A stretch of 56,899 nucleotides of DNA from Pseudomonas viridiflava (lineage in GTDB: Bacteria > Pseudomonadota > Gammaproteobacteria > Pseudomonadales > Pseudomonadaceae): the NCBI RefSeq assembly GCF_900580675.1, contig NZ_UTBG01000071.1:1-56899 (forward strand), written 5' to 3'. This document shows, in pieces, positions 1-9,567 of the stretch; the first letter of the stretch is position 1; each line of letters starts with the position of its first letter. Made by a program: the position numbers and the translations under genes. The notes under the pieces are model-generated. The model saw nothing but the letters and a program-made list of their open reading frames with translations, had not been told where the DNA came from and made no database searches.

Positions 1-21
1 GAAGAGCTGCAGAACCGCTAA
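1..21 (+). CDS. Possible 3' end of an upstream gene
   Basis: The first 21 bases read as six sense codons (E-E-L-Q-N-R) followed by TAA in frame 1. They stop just before a REP inverted pair, which is where a gene end would be expected in a Pseudomonas genome. With so little sequence the product cannot be named, and the reading frame itself is a guess. Confidence 0.3.
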   Translation, partial: EELQNR

Positions 22-43
22 ACCATCGTGAGGCGACTATTGC

Positions 44-110
44 TATCGCAGTTAAGCCAGCTCCCACAGGAGAATGCATTCCAACTGTGGGCGCTGGCTT
101 GCCTGCGAAG
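44..110. repeat. REP inverted pair (REPIN)
   Basis: Two REP units face each other. The left arm ends in ccagctcccacag and the right arm begins ctgtgggcgctggcttgcc, with about 14 bases between them. It lies between the window-edge gene end and the 3' end of the LD-carboxypeptidase gene, both converging on it. The unit is the same family as those at 13414 and 19659. REP pairs of this kind are extragenic, non-autonomous and spread by RAYT transposases; none is encoded here. Confidence 0.8.
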
Positions 111-129
111 ACGGCTTCACAGGCGGTAA

Positions 130-1047
130 CTATTTAAAGACCACATCCTGCTCCAACACCACCACCTGCTCCCCCGCATCCAACCGCACTTGTGCGCCCA
201 TCGGCAACGTCAGGTTCGGGTCGCAATGCCCACTGCGCCAACCGGCCAGCACCGGTATGCCAAGCGGTTCGAAGGTCTGCTTCAGCAGGCGCTCCAGCGC
301 AACAGTGTCCACACCCGCCACATCCCCCACCAACACACCGGCTACCTGGCTCAGCTTGCCCGCCAGGCGCAGGTGCGTCAGCAGGCGGTCGATGCGGTAG
401 ATCGGCTCGTTGACGTCTTCGATAAACAGGATGATGCCGTCGGCATCGATTTCGTAGTCGGTCCCCATCATCGCCGCGATCATCGACAGGTTGCCACCCA
501 GCAAGCGCCCACAGGCGATGCCTGGGCCGATCGTGGTCAACGGGAAGGCCACCGGGTGCGCCAATACGCTGCCGGCGCCCAGTTGGCCGCGTAGCATGCT
601 GAATAGCGACGACTCGGTGGGTTGCTGTTTGCCGCCCAACAGGTCGGCGTTCAGCATGGGCCCGTGAAAGGTCACGAAACCGGCGTGACGATTGATTGCC
701 AGGTGCAAGGCGGTGATATCGCTGTAGCCCACGAATGGCTTGGGGTTGGCGCGAAGAAGGTCGAAGTCCACCTGGTCGAGCAGGCGTGGCGTACCGTAGC
801 CGCCGCGCAGGCAGAAAACTGCGTCGACTTGAGGGTCGGCAAAGGCGGCGTGCAGATCATGCAGGCGTACCTTGTCACTGCCGGCCAGGTAACCGTCGCG
901 CTCGTACACACCGCCGAAAATCCGCAACTCGTAGCCACGCGCGCGCATCCATTGCCCGGCTTTTTCCACGTCCAGCGCAGCAGGGCCGGCGGGTGCGATC
1001 AGGCCGATGGTGCCCTCGGACCGAAGGACCGGAACGGCTGCAGTCAT
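130..1047 (-). CDS. ldcA: Muramoyltetrapeptide LD-carboxypeptidase (LdcA/MccF family, S66)
   Basis: A 305-residue cytoplasmic serine peptidase of the S66 family. It cleaves the terminal D-Ala from murein tetrapeptides during cell-wall recycling. Visible family marks are the N-terminal IGLIAPAGPA strand, the nucleophile region GYSDITAL (Ser about residue 110), the GRLLGGNLSM segment and a C-terminal glutamate and histidine (GHCDPNLTLPMG). The ATG at 1047 has a GGGAG ribosome site nine bases upstream, so an in-frame TTG six bases earlier is not the start. It is transcribed in the same direction as lipA and ends just before a REP pair. Related MccF proteins cleave microcin C, but the length and the neighbouring wall genes favour recycling. 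Confidence 0.85.
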   Translation of the reverse strand: MTAAVPVLRSEGTIGLIAPAGPAALDVEKAGQWMRARGYELRIFGGVYERDGYLAGSDKVRLHDLHAAFADPQVDAVFCLRGGYGTPRLLDQVDFDLLRANPKPFVGYSDITALHLAINRHAGFVTFHGPMLNADLLGGKQQPTESSLFSMLRGQLGAGSVLAHPVAFPLTTIGPGIACGRLLGGNLSMIAAMMGTDYEIDADGIILFIEDVNEPIYRIDRLLTHLRLAGKLSQVAGVLVGDVAGVDTVALERLLKQTFEPLGIPVLAGWRSGHCDPNLTLPMGAQVRLDAGEQVVVLEQDVVFK

Positions 1048-1113
1048 ACACAATTCTCCCTAACTAACCCGCTCCCACACAAGCCCACTCCCACCTTGGA
1101 TCTGTGGTGCGAC

Positions 1114-2139
1114 TTAAGAAACCAGGCTCGCCTTGACCAGCTTGGCCTGCTCGTCGGCGTGGTACGAGGAACGTACCAGCGGGCCCGAGGCCACGTTCTT
1201 GAAGCCCATCTTGTAACCTTCCTCGGCGAACCAGGCGAAGACGTCCGGGTGCACGAAGCGCTGTACCGGCAAGTGGCTGCGGGACGGTTGCAGGTACTGG
1301 CCCAGGGTCAGCATGTCGATGTCGTGTTCGCGCATGCGCTTCATGACTTCGATCACTTCCTCGTCGGTCTCGCCCAGGCCCAGCATCAGGCCGGATTTGG
1401 TCGGGATGTGCGGCATCATCTGCTTGAATTTCTGCAGCAGGGTCAGCGACCACTGGTAGTCCGAGCCCGGGCGCGCGGCCTTGTACAGGCGAGGCACGGT
1501 TTCCAGGTTGTGGTTGAACACATCCGGCGGCTCGGCGGCGGTGATTTCCAGCGCCACGTCCATACGGCCACGGTAGTCCGGCACCAGGGTCTCGAGCATC
1601 ACGTTCGGCGACAGCTTGCGGATCTCGCGGATGCAGTCGGCAAAGTGCTGGGCACCGCCGTCGCGCAAGTCGTCGCGGTCGACCGAGGTGATCACCACGT
1701 ATTTGAGTTTCAGGTCGGCGATGGCGATGGCCAGGCTTTCCGGCTCGTTGACGTCCAGTGGCTTCGGCCGGCCGTGGCCAACGTCGCAGAACGGGCAACG
1801 ACGGGTGCAGATGTCACCCATGATCATGAAGGTGGCGGTGCCGCCGGAGAAGCATTCGCCCAGGTTCGGGCAGGACGCCTCTTCGCACACACTGTGCAGC
1901 TTGTGTTTGCGCAGCAGGGCCTTGATACGGTCGACTTCCGGCGAGACCGGGATGCGTACGCGAATCCAGTCAGGCTTTTTCGGCAGTTCGGTGGTCGGGA
2001 TGATCTTGACCGGGATGCGTGCAACCTTCTCGGCGCCGCGCAGCTTGACGCCGGCTTCCACCTTGGCACGCGGGGCCGGGGCCGGACGCTCGGTGATGTC
2101 CAGCGTCGGGATCATGGTTTGCACTGCATCAGTAGTCAT
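1114..2139 (-). CDS. lipA: Lipoyl synthase
   Basis: A 341-residue radical SAM enzyme that inserts two sulfurs into protein-bound octanoyl groups to make lipoate for the 2-oxoacid dehydrogenases and the glycine cleavage system. Both iron-sulfur motifs are visible: the auxiliary cluster [12 protein letters not shown] near residue 85, and the SAM-binding CTRRCPFC near residue 112. The conserved RSSY tail needed by the auxiliary cluster appears near the C-terminus. The N-terminal extension of about 60 residues is usual for the Pseudomonas enzyme. It follows lipB after two bases, giving a lipB-lipA unit for attachment and then sulfur insertion. Confidence 0.98.
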   Translation of the reverse strand: MTTDAVQTMIPTLDITERPAPAPRAKVEAGVKLRGAEKVARIPVKIIPTTELPKKPDWIRVRIPVSPEVDRIKALLRKHKLHSVCEEASCPNLGECFSGGTATFMIMGDICTRRCPFCDVGHGRPKPLDVNEPESLAIAIADLKLKYVVITSVDRDDLRDGGAQHFADCIREIRKLSPNVMLETLVPDYRGRMDVALEITAAEPPDVFNHNLETVPRLYKAARPGSDYQWSLTLLQKFKQMMPHIPTKSGLMLGLGETDEEVIEVMKRMREHDIDMLTLGQYLQPSRSHLPVQRFVHPDVFAWFAEEGYKMGFKNVASGPLVRSSYHADEQAKLVKASLVS

Positions 2140-2141
2140 AA

Positions 2142-2789
2142 TCAGTCGATTCCGCCCGTGAGGGTCGTCTGCTCAGCATAGTCGAGGTGTTTGACGAGCT
2201 GCGCACGCAGCCGGGCACTAACCTCGGCAAATTTAATCGGTGTGGCGTGGTCACTCAGTTGGGTCATCGCCAGCCCGGCGTAACCGCACGGGTTGATCCG
2301 TCGGAATGGCGCCAGGTCCATGTCCACATTCAGGGCCAGGCCATGAAAGGAGCAACCGTGGCGAATCCGCAAACCGAGGGACGCGATTTTCGCGCCGTCC
2401 ACATACACACCGGGTGCATCGGGCTTGGCCGCGGCGGTAACACCGTAACTGGCCAACAGCTCGATCAGGCAAGCCTCCATGCGGCTCACCAGGTCGCGTA
2501 CGCCAAACCCGAGCTTGCGTACGTCCAGCAGCAGATAAGCCACCAGTTGACCGGGCCCATGGTAAGTCACTTGGCCACCTCGGTCGACCTGCACCACCGG
2601 AATATCCCCCGGCAGCAACAGATGCTCAGCCTTGCCGGCCTGGCCCTGGGTGAATACCGGTGGGTGTTCCACCAACCAGATTTCATCCGGCGCCGAGCTG
2701 CCGCGCTCATTGGTGAAACGCTGCATGGCGTGCCAGACGGGCTCATAGGCCATCTGGCCGAGCTCGCGAAAGCCCAGGACCTGTGGCAT
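2142..2789 (-). CDS. lipB: Octanoyltransferase LipB
   Basis: A 215-residue enzyme that transfers octanoate from acyl carrier protein to the lipoyl domains of target enzymes, giving LipA its substrate. The family signature [13 protein letters not shown] lies near residue 70. The catalytic Cys-Lys pair is present: the lysine in [10 protein letters not shown] and the cysteine in NPCGYAGL. The ATG at 2789 overlaps the TGA of the upstream gene by one base (TGATG), which points to translational coupling. A GTG one codon upstream is also possible. Confidence 0.97.
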   Translation of the reverse strand: MPQVLGFRELGQMAYEPVWHAMQRFTNERGSSAPDEIWLVEHPPVFTQGQAGKAEHLLLPGDIPVVQVDRGGQVTYHGPGQLVAYLLLDVRKLGFGVRDLVSRMEACLIELLASYGVTAAAKPDAPGVYVDGAKIASLGLRIRHGCSFHGLALNVDMDLAPFRRINPCGYAGLAMTQLSDHATPIKFAEVSARLRAQLVKHLDYAEQTTLTGGID

Positions 2790-3064
2790 CACAACACCAT
2801 GTGCACGAAGCCGGTGGCCCGCAGTTCACTGTTGATGTTGTAGAGCTGGTCCTGATCCGTCGCAACGATGTGCAACTGGATCGTGGTGTATTTGCCGGTT
2901 GAGCTGGAGCGCTCGTCCACGCGGTTGTCGTTGATCGTCGCGTGTTTACGCACGATCTCGAGAATCAGGTCTTTGCGGCCCACGCCCGTATCGCTGATCA
3001 CTTTGATCGGATAGTCGGTTACCGGGAACTCGATCTTTGGCGCCTTTACTTCTTTATCGGTCAT
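2789..3064 (-). CDS. YbeD/DUF493 family protein
   Basis: A 91-residue protein of the YbeD family, small ACT-like alpha/beta proteins found beside lipB in many gamma-proteobacteria. No enzymatic motif is seen. The strand pattern (YPIKVISD, the C-terminal [16 protein letters not shown], then [10 protein letters not shown]) fits a ligand-sensing ACT-like fold. Its place between dacA and lipB and the one-base overlap with lipB suggest a role tied to lipoate metabolism. The biochemical function is not established. Confidence 0.9.
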   Translation of the reverse strand: MTDKEVKAPKIEFPVTDYPIKVISDTGVGRKDLILEIVRKHATINDNRVDERSSSTGKYTTIQLHIVATDQDQLYNINSELRATGFVHMVL

Positions 3065-3101
3065 GGCAGAACAGCCTCGTAAGCGGTAAGCCGTGGCGAC
3101 G

Positions 3102-3136
3102 GCAAAGCCCCGTGTCGGATCGACACGGGGCTTTGC
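3102..3136 (-). terminator. Strong hairpin after dacA
   Basis: A 16-bp perfect stem (GCAAAGCCCCGTGTCG and its complement) around a three-base loop, 12 bases past the dacA stop. The T stretch is only three bases inside the stem arm, so it may work as a terminator or as a stable 3' end. It separates dacA from the DUF493-lipB-lipA unit. Confidence 0.75.
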
Positions 3137-3148
3137 AGGTGCACACTA

Positions 3149-4306
3149 TCAGTTGAACAAGCTGTAGAAGAATAGACGGATGCTATCCCACACGCGGCGG
3201 AAGATACCACCTTCGTCGACGGCGTCCAGCGCGATCAGGTCGGCGCTGTGCACCACCTTGTCGTCCAGCTTGACTTCGACTTTACCGATCACATCACCCT
3301 TGGCGATTGGCGCAACCAATTGCGGGTTCATGGTCATGCTGGCAGCGAGCTTTTTCAGCTGGCCTTTAGGCATGGTCAGGGTCAGGTCTTCGGCCAGGCC
3401 GGCCTTGACTTGCGAGGTCGCGCCTTTCCAGACTGGAGCGGTCGCCAGCTCGGCACCCTTCTGATAGAAGGTCTGGGTTTCGAAGAAGCGGAAACCGTAG
3501 GTCAGCAGTTTTTGCGTCTCGGCCGCACGGGCCTGCTCGCTGTTGGTGCCGAAAACCACGGCGATCAGGCGCTGGCCATCACGTACGGCAGACGACACCA
3601 TGCAGTAGCCGGCTTCTTCGGTGTGGCCGGTTTTCAGACCGTCGACGGTCTTGTCGCGCCACAGCAACAGGTTGCGGTTAGGCTGCTTGATGTTGTTCCA
3701 GAAGAATTCCTTCTGGGAGTAGATCGCGTAGTGCACCGGGTCGACGCGGATGATCGCGCGGGCCAGGATCGCCATGTCGTGAGCCGAAGAATAGTGCTCA
3801 GGGTTCGGCAGGCCGGTCGGGTTCATGAAGTGGCTGTTGGTCATGCCCAGGTCGGCCACGGTTTTGTTCATCATGTCCGCGAACGCGTCTTCACTGCCGG
3901 CGATGTGCTCGGCCAGGGCTACGCTGGCGTCGTTACCGGACTGGATGATGATGCCGTGCAGCAGGTCACTTACGGTGACTTGCGAGCCGACCTTGATGAA
4001 CATCCGCGAACCGCCGGTACGCCAGGCGTTTTCACTGACGGTAACCGGGTCGTTCTCGCCGATCTGGCCGCGACGGATTTCCAGGGTCGCGATGTAGGCG
4101 GTCATCAGTTTGGTCAGGCTGGCCGGTGGCAGGCGCTGGTCACCGTTGTTCTCGACCAGCACGTTGCCGCTGGCGGCATCCATGAGGACCCAGGCCTTGG
4201 CAGCCAGTTGCGGGGAAGCCGGCACCATTTCAACGGCCCAGGCGGCCGGGGTGATGATCAGCGAAAGAAGCAGGCACGTGCGTTTGGCTAAGGTGGTGAT
4301 GTTCAT
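3149..4306 (-). CDS. dacA: D-alanyl-D-alanine carboxypeptidase (PBP5/6 type)
   Basis: A 385-residue low-molecular-mass penicillin-binding protein that trims the terminal D-Ala from murein pentapeptides in the periplasm. The three active-site motifs are clear: SLTK near residue 63, SGN (IIQSGNDAS) near residue 125 and KTG (DGLKTGHTEE) near residue 226. It has a cleavable signal peptide ending AWA, and the C-terminal end (VWDSIRLFFYSLFN) is an amphipathic helix that anchors the enzyme to the outer face of the inner membrane. It belongs to the elongation cluster rlpA-mltB-rodA-mrdA, but with a 180-base gap upstream and its own terminator. Confidence 0.97.
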   Translation of the reverse strand: MNITTLAKRTCLLLSLIITPAAWAVEMVPASPQLAAKAWVLMDAASGNVLVENNGDQRLPPASLTKLMTAYIATLEIRRGQIGENDPVTVSENAWRTGGSRMFIKVGSQVTVSDLLHGIIIQSGNDASVALAEHIAGSEDAFADMMNKTVADLGMTNSHFMNPTGLPNPEHYSSAHDMAILARAIIRVDPVHYAIYSQKEFFWNNIKQPNRNLLLWRDKTVDGLKTGHTEEAGYCMVSSAVRDGQRLIAVVFGTNSEQARAAETQKLLTYGFRFFETQTFYQKGAELATAPVWKGATSQVKAGLAEDLTLTMPKGQLKKLAASMTMNPQLVAPIAKGDVIGKVEVKLDDKVVHSADLIALDAVDEGGIFRRVWDSIRLFFYSLFN

Positions 4307-4446
4307 CCGTCTCTCGAAATTGCTTATGGAAACTTGCCCTCGCGGGCAAAACTTATTCAGACAGCCCGCTACCAGACTGTCACGTGTTCGGTTGCCCGCT
4401 CACCCCTTGCCCCTGGGTTTTTATTGTTCCACGAGCCAACAACCAG

Positions 4447-4474
4447 GGTTCAAGCCCGCGCACGGGCTTGAACC
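4447..4474 (-). terminator. Hairpin downstream of rlpA
   Basis: A perfect 12-bp stem (GGTTCAAGCCCG and its complement) with a CGCA loop, 13 bases past the rlpA stop. There is no long T run on either strand, so it may be a weak terminator or an mRNA 3'-end stabiliser. Confidence 0.55.
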
Positions 4475-4486
4475 TTCTATGCTTTG

Positions 4487-5491
4487 TTATTCGGCAGTGA
4501 CCACACTGGGTTGCCCCAGGTTGGCCATGCGCACGCTGTTCTGCACTTGTGCAACCTCGCTCGGCGAGCCGATCGGGCCCATGCGCACGCGGTGCAGGGT
4601 CTGCTGGTTACGCACGATCGAGCTGATGAATACCGGCGCGCTGACCATGCTGCTGAGCTTGGACCTTAACAGTTCTGCCGCATCCGGGTTGGCGAAAGCG
4701 CCCACCTGCAGGTATTGCCCGCCGGCCATCGAACTGCCCGGTGCGGCATGCGGCACGGCCACGGTGTCCGGCGCATGCTGCGCAGGCGGCGGCGTCCACT
4801 GCTCGACCTTGCCGGCCGACGCGGTGATTTGCGGCTGTGGCGTCTGCGGCTCGTTGAGCATCAACGGCGCCGGCTTGCCGCGCTGGGCCCAGTACTGCGC
4901 CGGGTCGATGCCTTCGACCTTGACCCGCGCGGTGCCGGTTTCGGCATAACCGAGTTTTTTCGCGGCGGCGTAGGACAAGTCGATGATCCGGTCCGAATAG
5001 AACGGCCCGCGGTCGTTGACGCGCAGGATCACGGTACGGTTGTTGTCCAGGTTGGTCACGCGTACATAGCTGGGCAGCGGCAGGGTCTTGTGCGCCGCGC
5101 TCATGCCGTACAGGTCATACACTTCGCCGTTGGCGGTGTTCTGGCCGTGGAATTTGGTGCCGTACCACGACGCCGTGCCCGACTGCACATAGGTCTTGGA
5201 GTCCTGCAGCGGGAAGTAGCTCTTGCCCAGCACGGTGTAAGGGTTGGCCTTGTACGGGCCGGTGTGCAGGGTCGGCGTGGCATCGGGGATTTTCGACACG
5301 TCGACGTCCCACCACGGCGCGCCGTCTTTGTGCGCGCGGTTGATGTCCAGGCCCGGCTGTGCACGGACGATACCGCCACCGCTCTTCTGCGCCGGGGCGC
5401 GACTGGTGGTGGAGGAACAACTGACAACCAGCAAGGACAACGCGGCGAACGCCACCAGCTTGAGCGGTTTATTGAACGGCGATGCCCGCAT
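4487..5491 (-). CDS. rlpA: Septal ring lytic transglycosylase RlpA
   Basis: A 334-residue outer-membrane lipoprotein. The signal sequence ends in the lipobox LVVSC at about residue 25. A double-psi beta-barrel follows (about residues 100-195, with GTASWYGTKFHG and VNDRGPFYSDRIIDLS, the latter holding the catalytic Asp), then a Pro/Ala-rich linker and a C-terminal SPOR domain (about residues 255-334, QYLQVGAFANPDAA). In Pseudomonas, RlpA cleaves glycan strands lacking stem peptides and is brought to the septum by SPOR. Its ATG overlaps the mltB stop by one base (TAATG), so the two lytic enzymes are probably co-translated. Confidence 0.96.
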   Translation of the reverse strand: MRASPFNKPLKLVAFAALSLLVVSCSSTTSRAPAQKSGGGIVRAQPGLDINRAHKDGAPWWDVDVSKIPDATPTLHTGPYKANPYTVLGKSYFPLQDSKTYVQSGTASWYGTKFHGQNTANGEVYDLYGMSAAHKTLPLPSYVRVTNLDNNRTVILRVNDRGPFYSDRIIDLSYAAAKKLGYAETGTARVKVEGIDPAQYWAQRGKPAPLMLNEPQTPQPQITASAGKVEQWTPPPAQHAPDTVAVPHAAPGSSMAGGQYLQVGAFANPDAAELLRSKLSSMVSAPVFISSIVRNQQTLHRVRMGPIGSPSEVAQVQNSVRMANLGQPSVVTAE

Positions 5492-6507
5492 TACTTGTTG
5501 CCCCGTGCTTGGACCAGCATGTCTGACAGCTGATGCACGGCCATGGCGTACATCACACTGCGGTTATAACGCGTGATTGCGTAAAAATTCTTCAGGCCCA
5601 TCCAGTATTCAGGGCCATTTTCACCTTCCAGGCGGAACGCCGTCACCGGCATATCATCGCGTGGCGCATTCTGACTCGACCAGCCCAGCGCCCGCAACTC
5701 CCCGACCGTCTTGGCGGGCTCGATGCCCTGGGTCAGGCCTTCGTCGGCGCGGTCGCCGCTGACATCGGCGCGGGTCACCACCGGCTCGCCGGCAACCCAG
5801 CCATGGCGCTTGAAGTAACTGGCGACGCTGCCGATGGCATCGTCGGGGTTGCTCCAGATATTGATGTGGCCGTCGCCGTCGAAGTCCACCGCATAGGCGC
5901 GGAAACTGCTCGGCATGAACTGCGGCAGCCCCATCGCACCGGCATACGAGCCTTTGAGGGTCAGCGGGTCGACCTGTTCTTCGCGGGCCAGCAACAGGAA
6001 TTCGCGCAGCTCCTTGCGGAAGAAGTCGGCGCGCGGCGGGTAATCGAAGCCCAGGGTCGACAAGGCGTCGATCACCCGGTAACTGCCGGTATTGCGCCCG
6101 TAAAAGGTTTCAATACCGATGATGGCGACGATCACCTGGGCCGGCACGCCGTATTCCTGCTCGGCGCGGGCCAACACGGCTTCGTGCTGGCGCCAGAAGT
6201 CCACGCCACGCGCCACGCGGGCGTCGGTGAGGAACATCGGGCGGTATTCTTTCCACTGCTTCACGCGCTCGGCGGGACGGGAAATCGCGTCGAGGATCGC
6301 CTGCTTTTTCTGGGCCTCGCGGAACACGCCCATCAGCTGTTCACCGGCGAAACCGTAGTCGCGGGTCATTTCACCGACAAATTCGGCGACCTGGGGTGAG
6401 CCATCGTAGTCACCGGCCTGCGCCTCTTGCGTCGCGCCCAGCAGCCCAATCAGGCCCATCCAGGACGCGTGCCGAGTCGCCCAGCCGCGCATTACTTGCA
6501 TTGACAT
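5491..6507 (-). CDS. mltB: Membrane-bound lytic murein transglycosylase B
   Basis: A 338-residue SLT family 3 enzyme that cuts the MurNAc-GlcNAc bond, forming 1,6-anhydro ends. The catalytic glutamate sits in IIGIETFYGRNTG near residue 140, and the family segments GSYAGAMGLPQFMPSSF and DGDGHINIWSNPDDAIGSVASYF follow. The N-terminus is a signal peptide ending about AQA with no lipobox cysteine, so this looks like the soluble SltB1-like form. I chose the ATG at 6507 because AAGGTG lies just upstream; an upstream ATG at 6537 would overlap rodA, and 6501 is an alternative. Confidence 0.93.
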   Translation of the reverse strand: MSMQVMRGWATRHASWMGLIGLLGATQEAQAGDYDGSPQVAEFVGEMTRDYGFAGEQLMGVFREAQKKQAILDAISRPAERVKQWKEYRPMFLTDARVARGVDFWRQHEAVLARAEQEYGVPAQVIVAIIGIETFYGRNTGSYRVIDALSTLGFDYPPRADFFRKELREFLLLAREEQVDPLTLKGSYAGAMGLPQFMPSSFRAYAVDFDGDGHINIWSNPDDAIGSVASYFKRHGWVAGEPVVTRADVSGDRADEGLTQGIEPAKTVGELRALGWSSQNAPRDDMPVTAFRLEGENGPEYWMGLKNFYAITRYNRSVMYAMAVHQLSDMLVQARGNK

Positions 6508-6518
6508 CTTCACCTTAT

Positions 6519-7664
6519 TCAAACCTGTGCGATCCATTTGCGATGCGTATGAATCGACATCAAAACCCCAAACGCTGACAGCAATGTCACCAGCGAAGTT
6601 CCGCCGTAGCTAATGAACGGCAACGGCACCCCAACCACCGGCAGCAGGCCACTGACCATACCGATGTTGACGAAAACGTAAACAAAAAAAGTCATGGTCA
6701 GGCTGCCGGCGAGCAATTTCCCGAACAGCGTCTGCGCCTGCGCGGTGATCACCAGGCCGCGACCAATCAGCAGCAAATAAATCAGCAACAGCGCGCAAAT
6801 GCCCACCAGGCCGAACTCTTCGCCCAGGACCGCAATGATGAAGTCGGTGTGGCTCTCGGGTAAAAAGTCCAGGTGCGACTGGGTGCCCAGTAACCAGCCC
6901 TTACCAAATACTCCACCGGAACCGATGGCGGCCTTGGACTGGATAATGTTCCAGCCGGTGCCCAACGGGTCACTTTCCGGGTCGAGGAAGGTCAAGATCC
7001 GCTGCTTCTGGTAGTCGTGCATAAAGAAGAACCACATGGCCACGGCCACCGGCACGGCAGCGGCCAGCACGCTGAGGATCCAGCGCCAGCGCAAGCCGCC
7101 CATAAACAGGACGAACGCACCGCCTGCGAGGATCAGCAGCGAGGTGCCGAGGTCCGGTTGGCGCACGATCAGGATAAACGGCACGCCGATCAAAATCAGG
7201 CTGATGCCCACGTGCTTGAGCTGCGGCGGCAAGGTGCGCTTGGACAGGTACCAGGCGATGGTGGCCGGCATCAGGATCTTCATGAATTCCGACGGCTGGA
7301 AGCGAATCACCCCCGGAATGTTGATCCAGCGCGTCGCGCCCATGGCGTTGTGGCCCATCACGTCCACCACCACCAGCAGCAACACCCCGGCGACATAGCC
7401 CAAAGGCACCCAACGCGCCATGAAGCGCGGCTCCAGCTGGGCGATCACCACCATCGACAGCAGGCCCAGGCCAAACGAAGACGCCTGCTTGATCAGCAAA
7501 TCCCAGTTCTTGCCGCTGGCCGAATACAGCACGAACAGGCTGCCGGCCGCGAGGGTCAGCAGCAGGATCAGCAATGGGCCATCAATGTGCATGCGCTGCA
7601 ACAACGTCGCGCGGCGACGCATCACATCCTCGCTGGAGAGGATGCGGTCAAAATTACTCTTCAC
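6519..7664 (-). CDS. rodA: Rod-shape protein RodA (SEDS glycosyltransferase)
   Basis: A 381-residue polytopic SEDS protein, the peptidoglycan polymerase of the elongasome, working with PBP2. About ten membrane helices can be read. Family marks include GATRWINIPGVIRFQPSEFMK, the large-loop segment SHLDFLPESHTDFI, and the C-terminal PLPFISYGGTSL near residue 350. The start is a GTG at 7664 (V-K-S-N-F-D) that overlaps the 3' end of mrdA by 11 bases. A longer in-frame reading from 7742 would run well into mrdA and is rejected. Overlapping genes fit stoichiometric expression of the RodA-PBP2 pair. Confidence 0.95.
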   Translation of the reverse strand: MKSNFDRILSSEDVMRRRATLLQRMHIDGPLLILLLTLAAGSLFVLYSASGKNWDLLIKQASSFGLGLLSMVVIAQLEPRFMARWVPLGYVAGVLLLVVVDVMGHNAMGATRWINIPGVIRFQPSEFMKILMPATIAWYLSKRTLPPQLKHVGISLILIGVPFILIVRQPDLGTSLLILAGGAFVLFMGGLRWRWILSVLAAAVPVAVAMWFFFMHDYQKQRILTFLDPESDPLGTGWNIIQSKAAIGSGGVFGKGWLLGTQSHLDFLPESHTDFIIAVLGEEFGLVGICALLLIYLLLIGRGLVITAQAQTLFGKLLAGSLTMTFFVYVFVNIGMVSGLLPVVGVPLPFISYGGTSLVTLLSAFGVLMSIHTHRKWIAQV

Positions 7665-9552
7665 TGGCCGTAACCTCGGTGCTTGAAGGGGGGCCGCCAT
7701 ATTCGGGTTTGAGCCTGCCGTCGTCGGCCAACAGCCAGGCATCCATCACTTGGCGCACCACAGGCGCTGCGACACCGGAGCCGGACTCGCCGTTTTCGAC
7801 CATCACCGCCACCACGATTTTCGGGTCATCGGCCGGCGCAAAACCGACAAACAAGGCATGGTCACGGTGACGCTCCTGAACCTTGGAGCGGTCATATTTC
7901 TCGCCTTGCTTGATCGCGACCACTTGCGCGGTACCACTCTTGCCGGCAATCCGGTATTGCGCGCCGAGCGCCGCCTTGCGTGCCGTGCCGCGCGCGCCGT
8001 GCATCACCTGCTGCATGCCGTGGTTGACCTTGGTCCAGTCGGACGCATCGCGCAGCACAATATCCGGGATCGGGTTTTCATCCAGAGGCTTCTCGCCCTC
8101 GATGGTCTTGGCCAGGTGCGGGCGGTTCCAGATGCCCTTGTTGGCCACCAGCGCCGTGGCCTGCGCCAACTGGAGTGGCGTGGCCTGCATATAGCCCTGG
8201 CCGATCCCGAGAATCAGGGTTTCGCCCGGGAACCACGCCTGGCGGCGGGTTGCGCGCTTCCACTCGCGCGACGGCATCAGGCCTGGGGATTCTTCGAACA
8301 TGTCCAGGGAGACTTTCTGACCCAGGCCGAACTTGCCCATGTAGGCAGACAAGCGGTCGATCCCGAGCTTGTGGGCCAAGTCATAAAAATAGGTGTCGTT
8401 GGAGCGCATGATCGCGGTGTCCAAATCGACATAGCCGTCACCGGTGCGGTTCCAGTTGCGGTATTTGTGATCGTAGTTGGGCAGCATGTAGTAGCCCGGG
8501 TCGAACACCCGGCTGGAGGCCGTGACCACGCCCGAATCGAGGCCGGCAATCGCTACCGCCGGCTTGATGGTCGAACCGGGCGGGTACAGGCCGCGCAGCA
8601 CACGGTTGAACAGCGGGCGGTCGATCGAGTCGCGCAACTCGGCGTAAGCCTTGAAGCTGATCCCGGTCACGAACAGGTTGGGGTCGAAACTCGGCTGGCT
8701 GACCATCGCCAGCACTTCACCGGTTTTCGGGTCCAGCGCCACCACGGCACCCCGCCGCCCACCCAGGGCCATCTCGGCGGCTTCCTGCAACTTGATGTCC
8801 AGGCTCAGCACGATGTCCTTGCCCGGCACCGGGTCGGTACGCTTGAGCACCCGCAACACACGGCCGCGGGCGTTGGTCTCGACCTCTTCGTAACCCACCT
8901 GGCCGTGCAGCTCGGGCTCGTAGAAACGCTCGATCCCGGTTTTGCCGATATGGTGGGTGCCGCTGTAATTCACCGGATCGAGGCTTTTCAGCTCTTTCTC
9001 GTTGATCCGCCCCATGTAGCCGACCGAGTGCGCAAAATGCGGCCCTTGCGGGTAATGCCGCACCAGCTGCGCCACCACTTCCACACCCGGCAGGCGGAAC
9101 TGGTTCACCGCGATCCGTGCGATCTGCTCTTCGGTCAGCTCAAACAGGATCGGCACCGGCTCGAACGGCCGGCGCCCCTGCTTCATGCGCTTTTCGAAGA
9201 TCACCCGGTCTTCCGGGGTCAGCTGCAGCACCTCGACAATCACATCGAGGACCTGCTGCCAGTCGCCGGAACGCTCGCGGGTCATGCTCAGGCTGAAACT
9301 GGGGCGGTTATCCGCGATCACCACGCCGTTGCGGTCGAAAATCAGCCCACGGGTCGGCGGAATCGGCTGCACATGCACCCGGTTGTTTTCCGACAGTGTG
9401 GAGTGATAGTCGTACTGGATCACCTGCAGGAAATACAGGCGCGCAATCAACACCCCGATCAACCCAACCACCAGAAACGCACCAAATACCACGCGAGCGC
9501 GTACCAGACGTGCGTCTTTCTCGTGGTCCTTGATGCGGATCGGCTGGGTCAT
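7654..9552 (-). CDS. mrdA: Penicillin-binding protein 2
   Basis: A 632-residue class B transpeptidase that crosslinks the wall during elongation. It has one N-terminal membrane anchor (VVFGAFLVVGLIGVLIARLYFL), a pedestal domain with RGLIFDRNG and the transpeptidase domain. Active-site motifs are STIK (GSTIKPAVA, about residue 328), SND (MRSNDTYF, about residue 383) and KSG (AGKSGTAQV, about residue 544). It lies between rlmH and rodA in the conserved order, with a gap of only 15 bases from rlmH. No strong ribosome site is visible at the ATG. Confidence 0.97.
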   Translation of the reverse strand: MTQPIRIKDHEKDARLVRARVVFGAFLVVGLIGVLIARLYFLQVIQYDYHSTLSENNRVHVQPIPPTRGLIFDRNGVVIADNRPSFSLSMTRERSGDWQQVLDVIVEVLQLTPEDRVIFEKRMKQGRRPFEPVPILFELTEEQIARIAVNQFRLPGVEVVAQLVRHYPQGPHFAHSVGYMGRINEKELKSLDPVNYSGTHHIGKTGIERFYEPELHGQVGYEEVETNARGRVLRVLKRTDPVPGKDIVLSLDIKLQEAAEMALGGRRGAVVALDPKTGEVLAMVSQPSFDPNLFVTGISFKAYAELRDSIDRPLFNRVLRGLYPPGSTIKPAVAIAGLDSGVVTASSRVFDPGYYMLPNYDHKYRNWNRTGDGYVDLDTAIMRSNDTYFYDLAHKLGIDRLSAYMGKFGLGQKVSLDMFEESPGLMPSREWKRATRRQAWFPGETLILGIGQGYMQATPLQLAQATALVANKGIWNRPHLAKTIEGEKPLDENPIPDIVLRDASDWTKVNHGMQQVMHGARGTARKAALGAQYRIAGKSGTAQVVAIKQGEKYDRSKVQERHRDHALFVGFAPADDPKIVVAVMVENGESGSGVAAPVVRQVMDAWLLADDGRLKPEYGGPPSSTEVTASEE

Positions 9553-9567
9553 CGGGAGGGGCGCAGA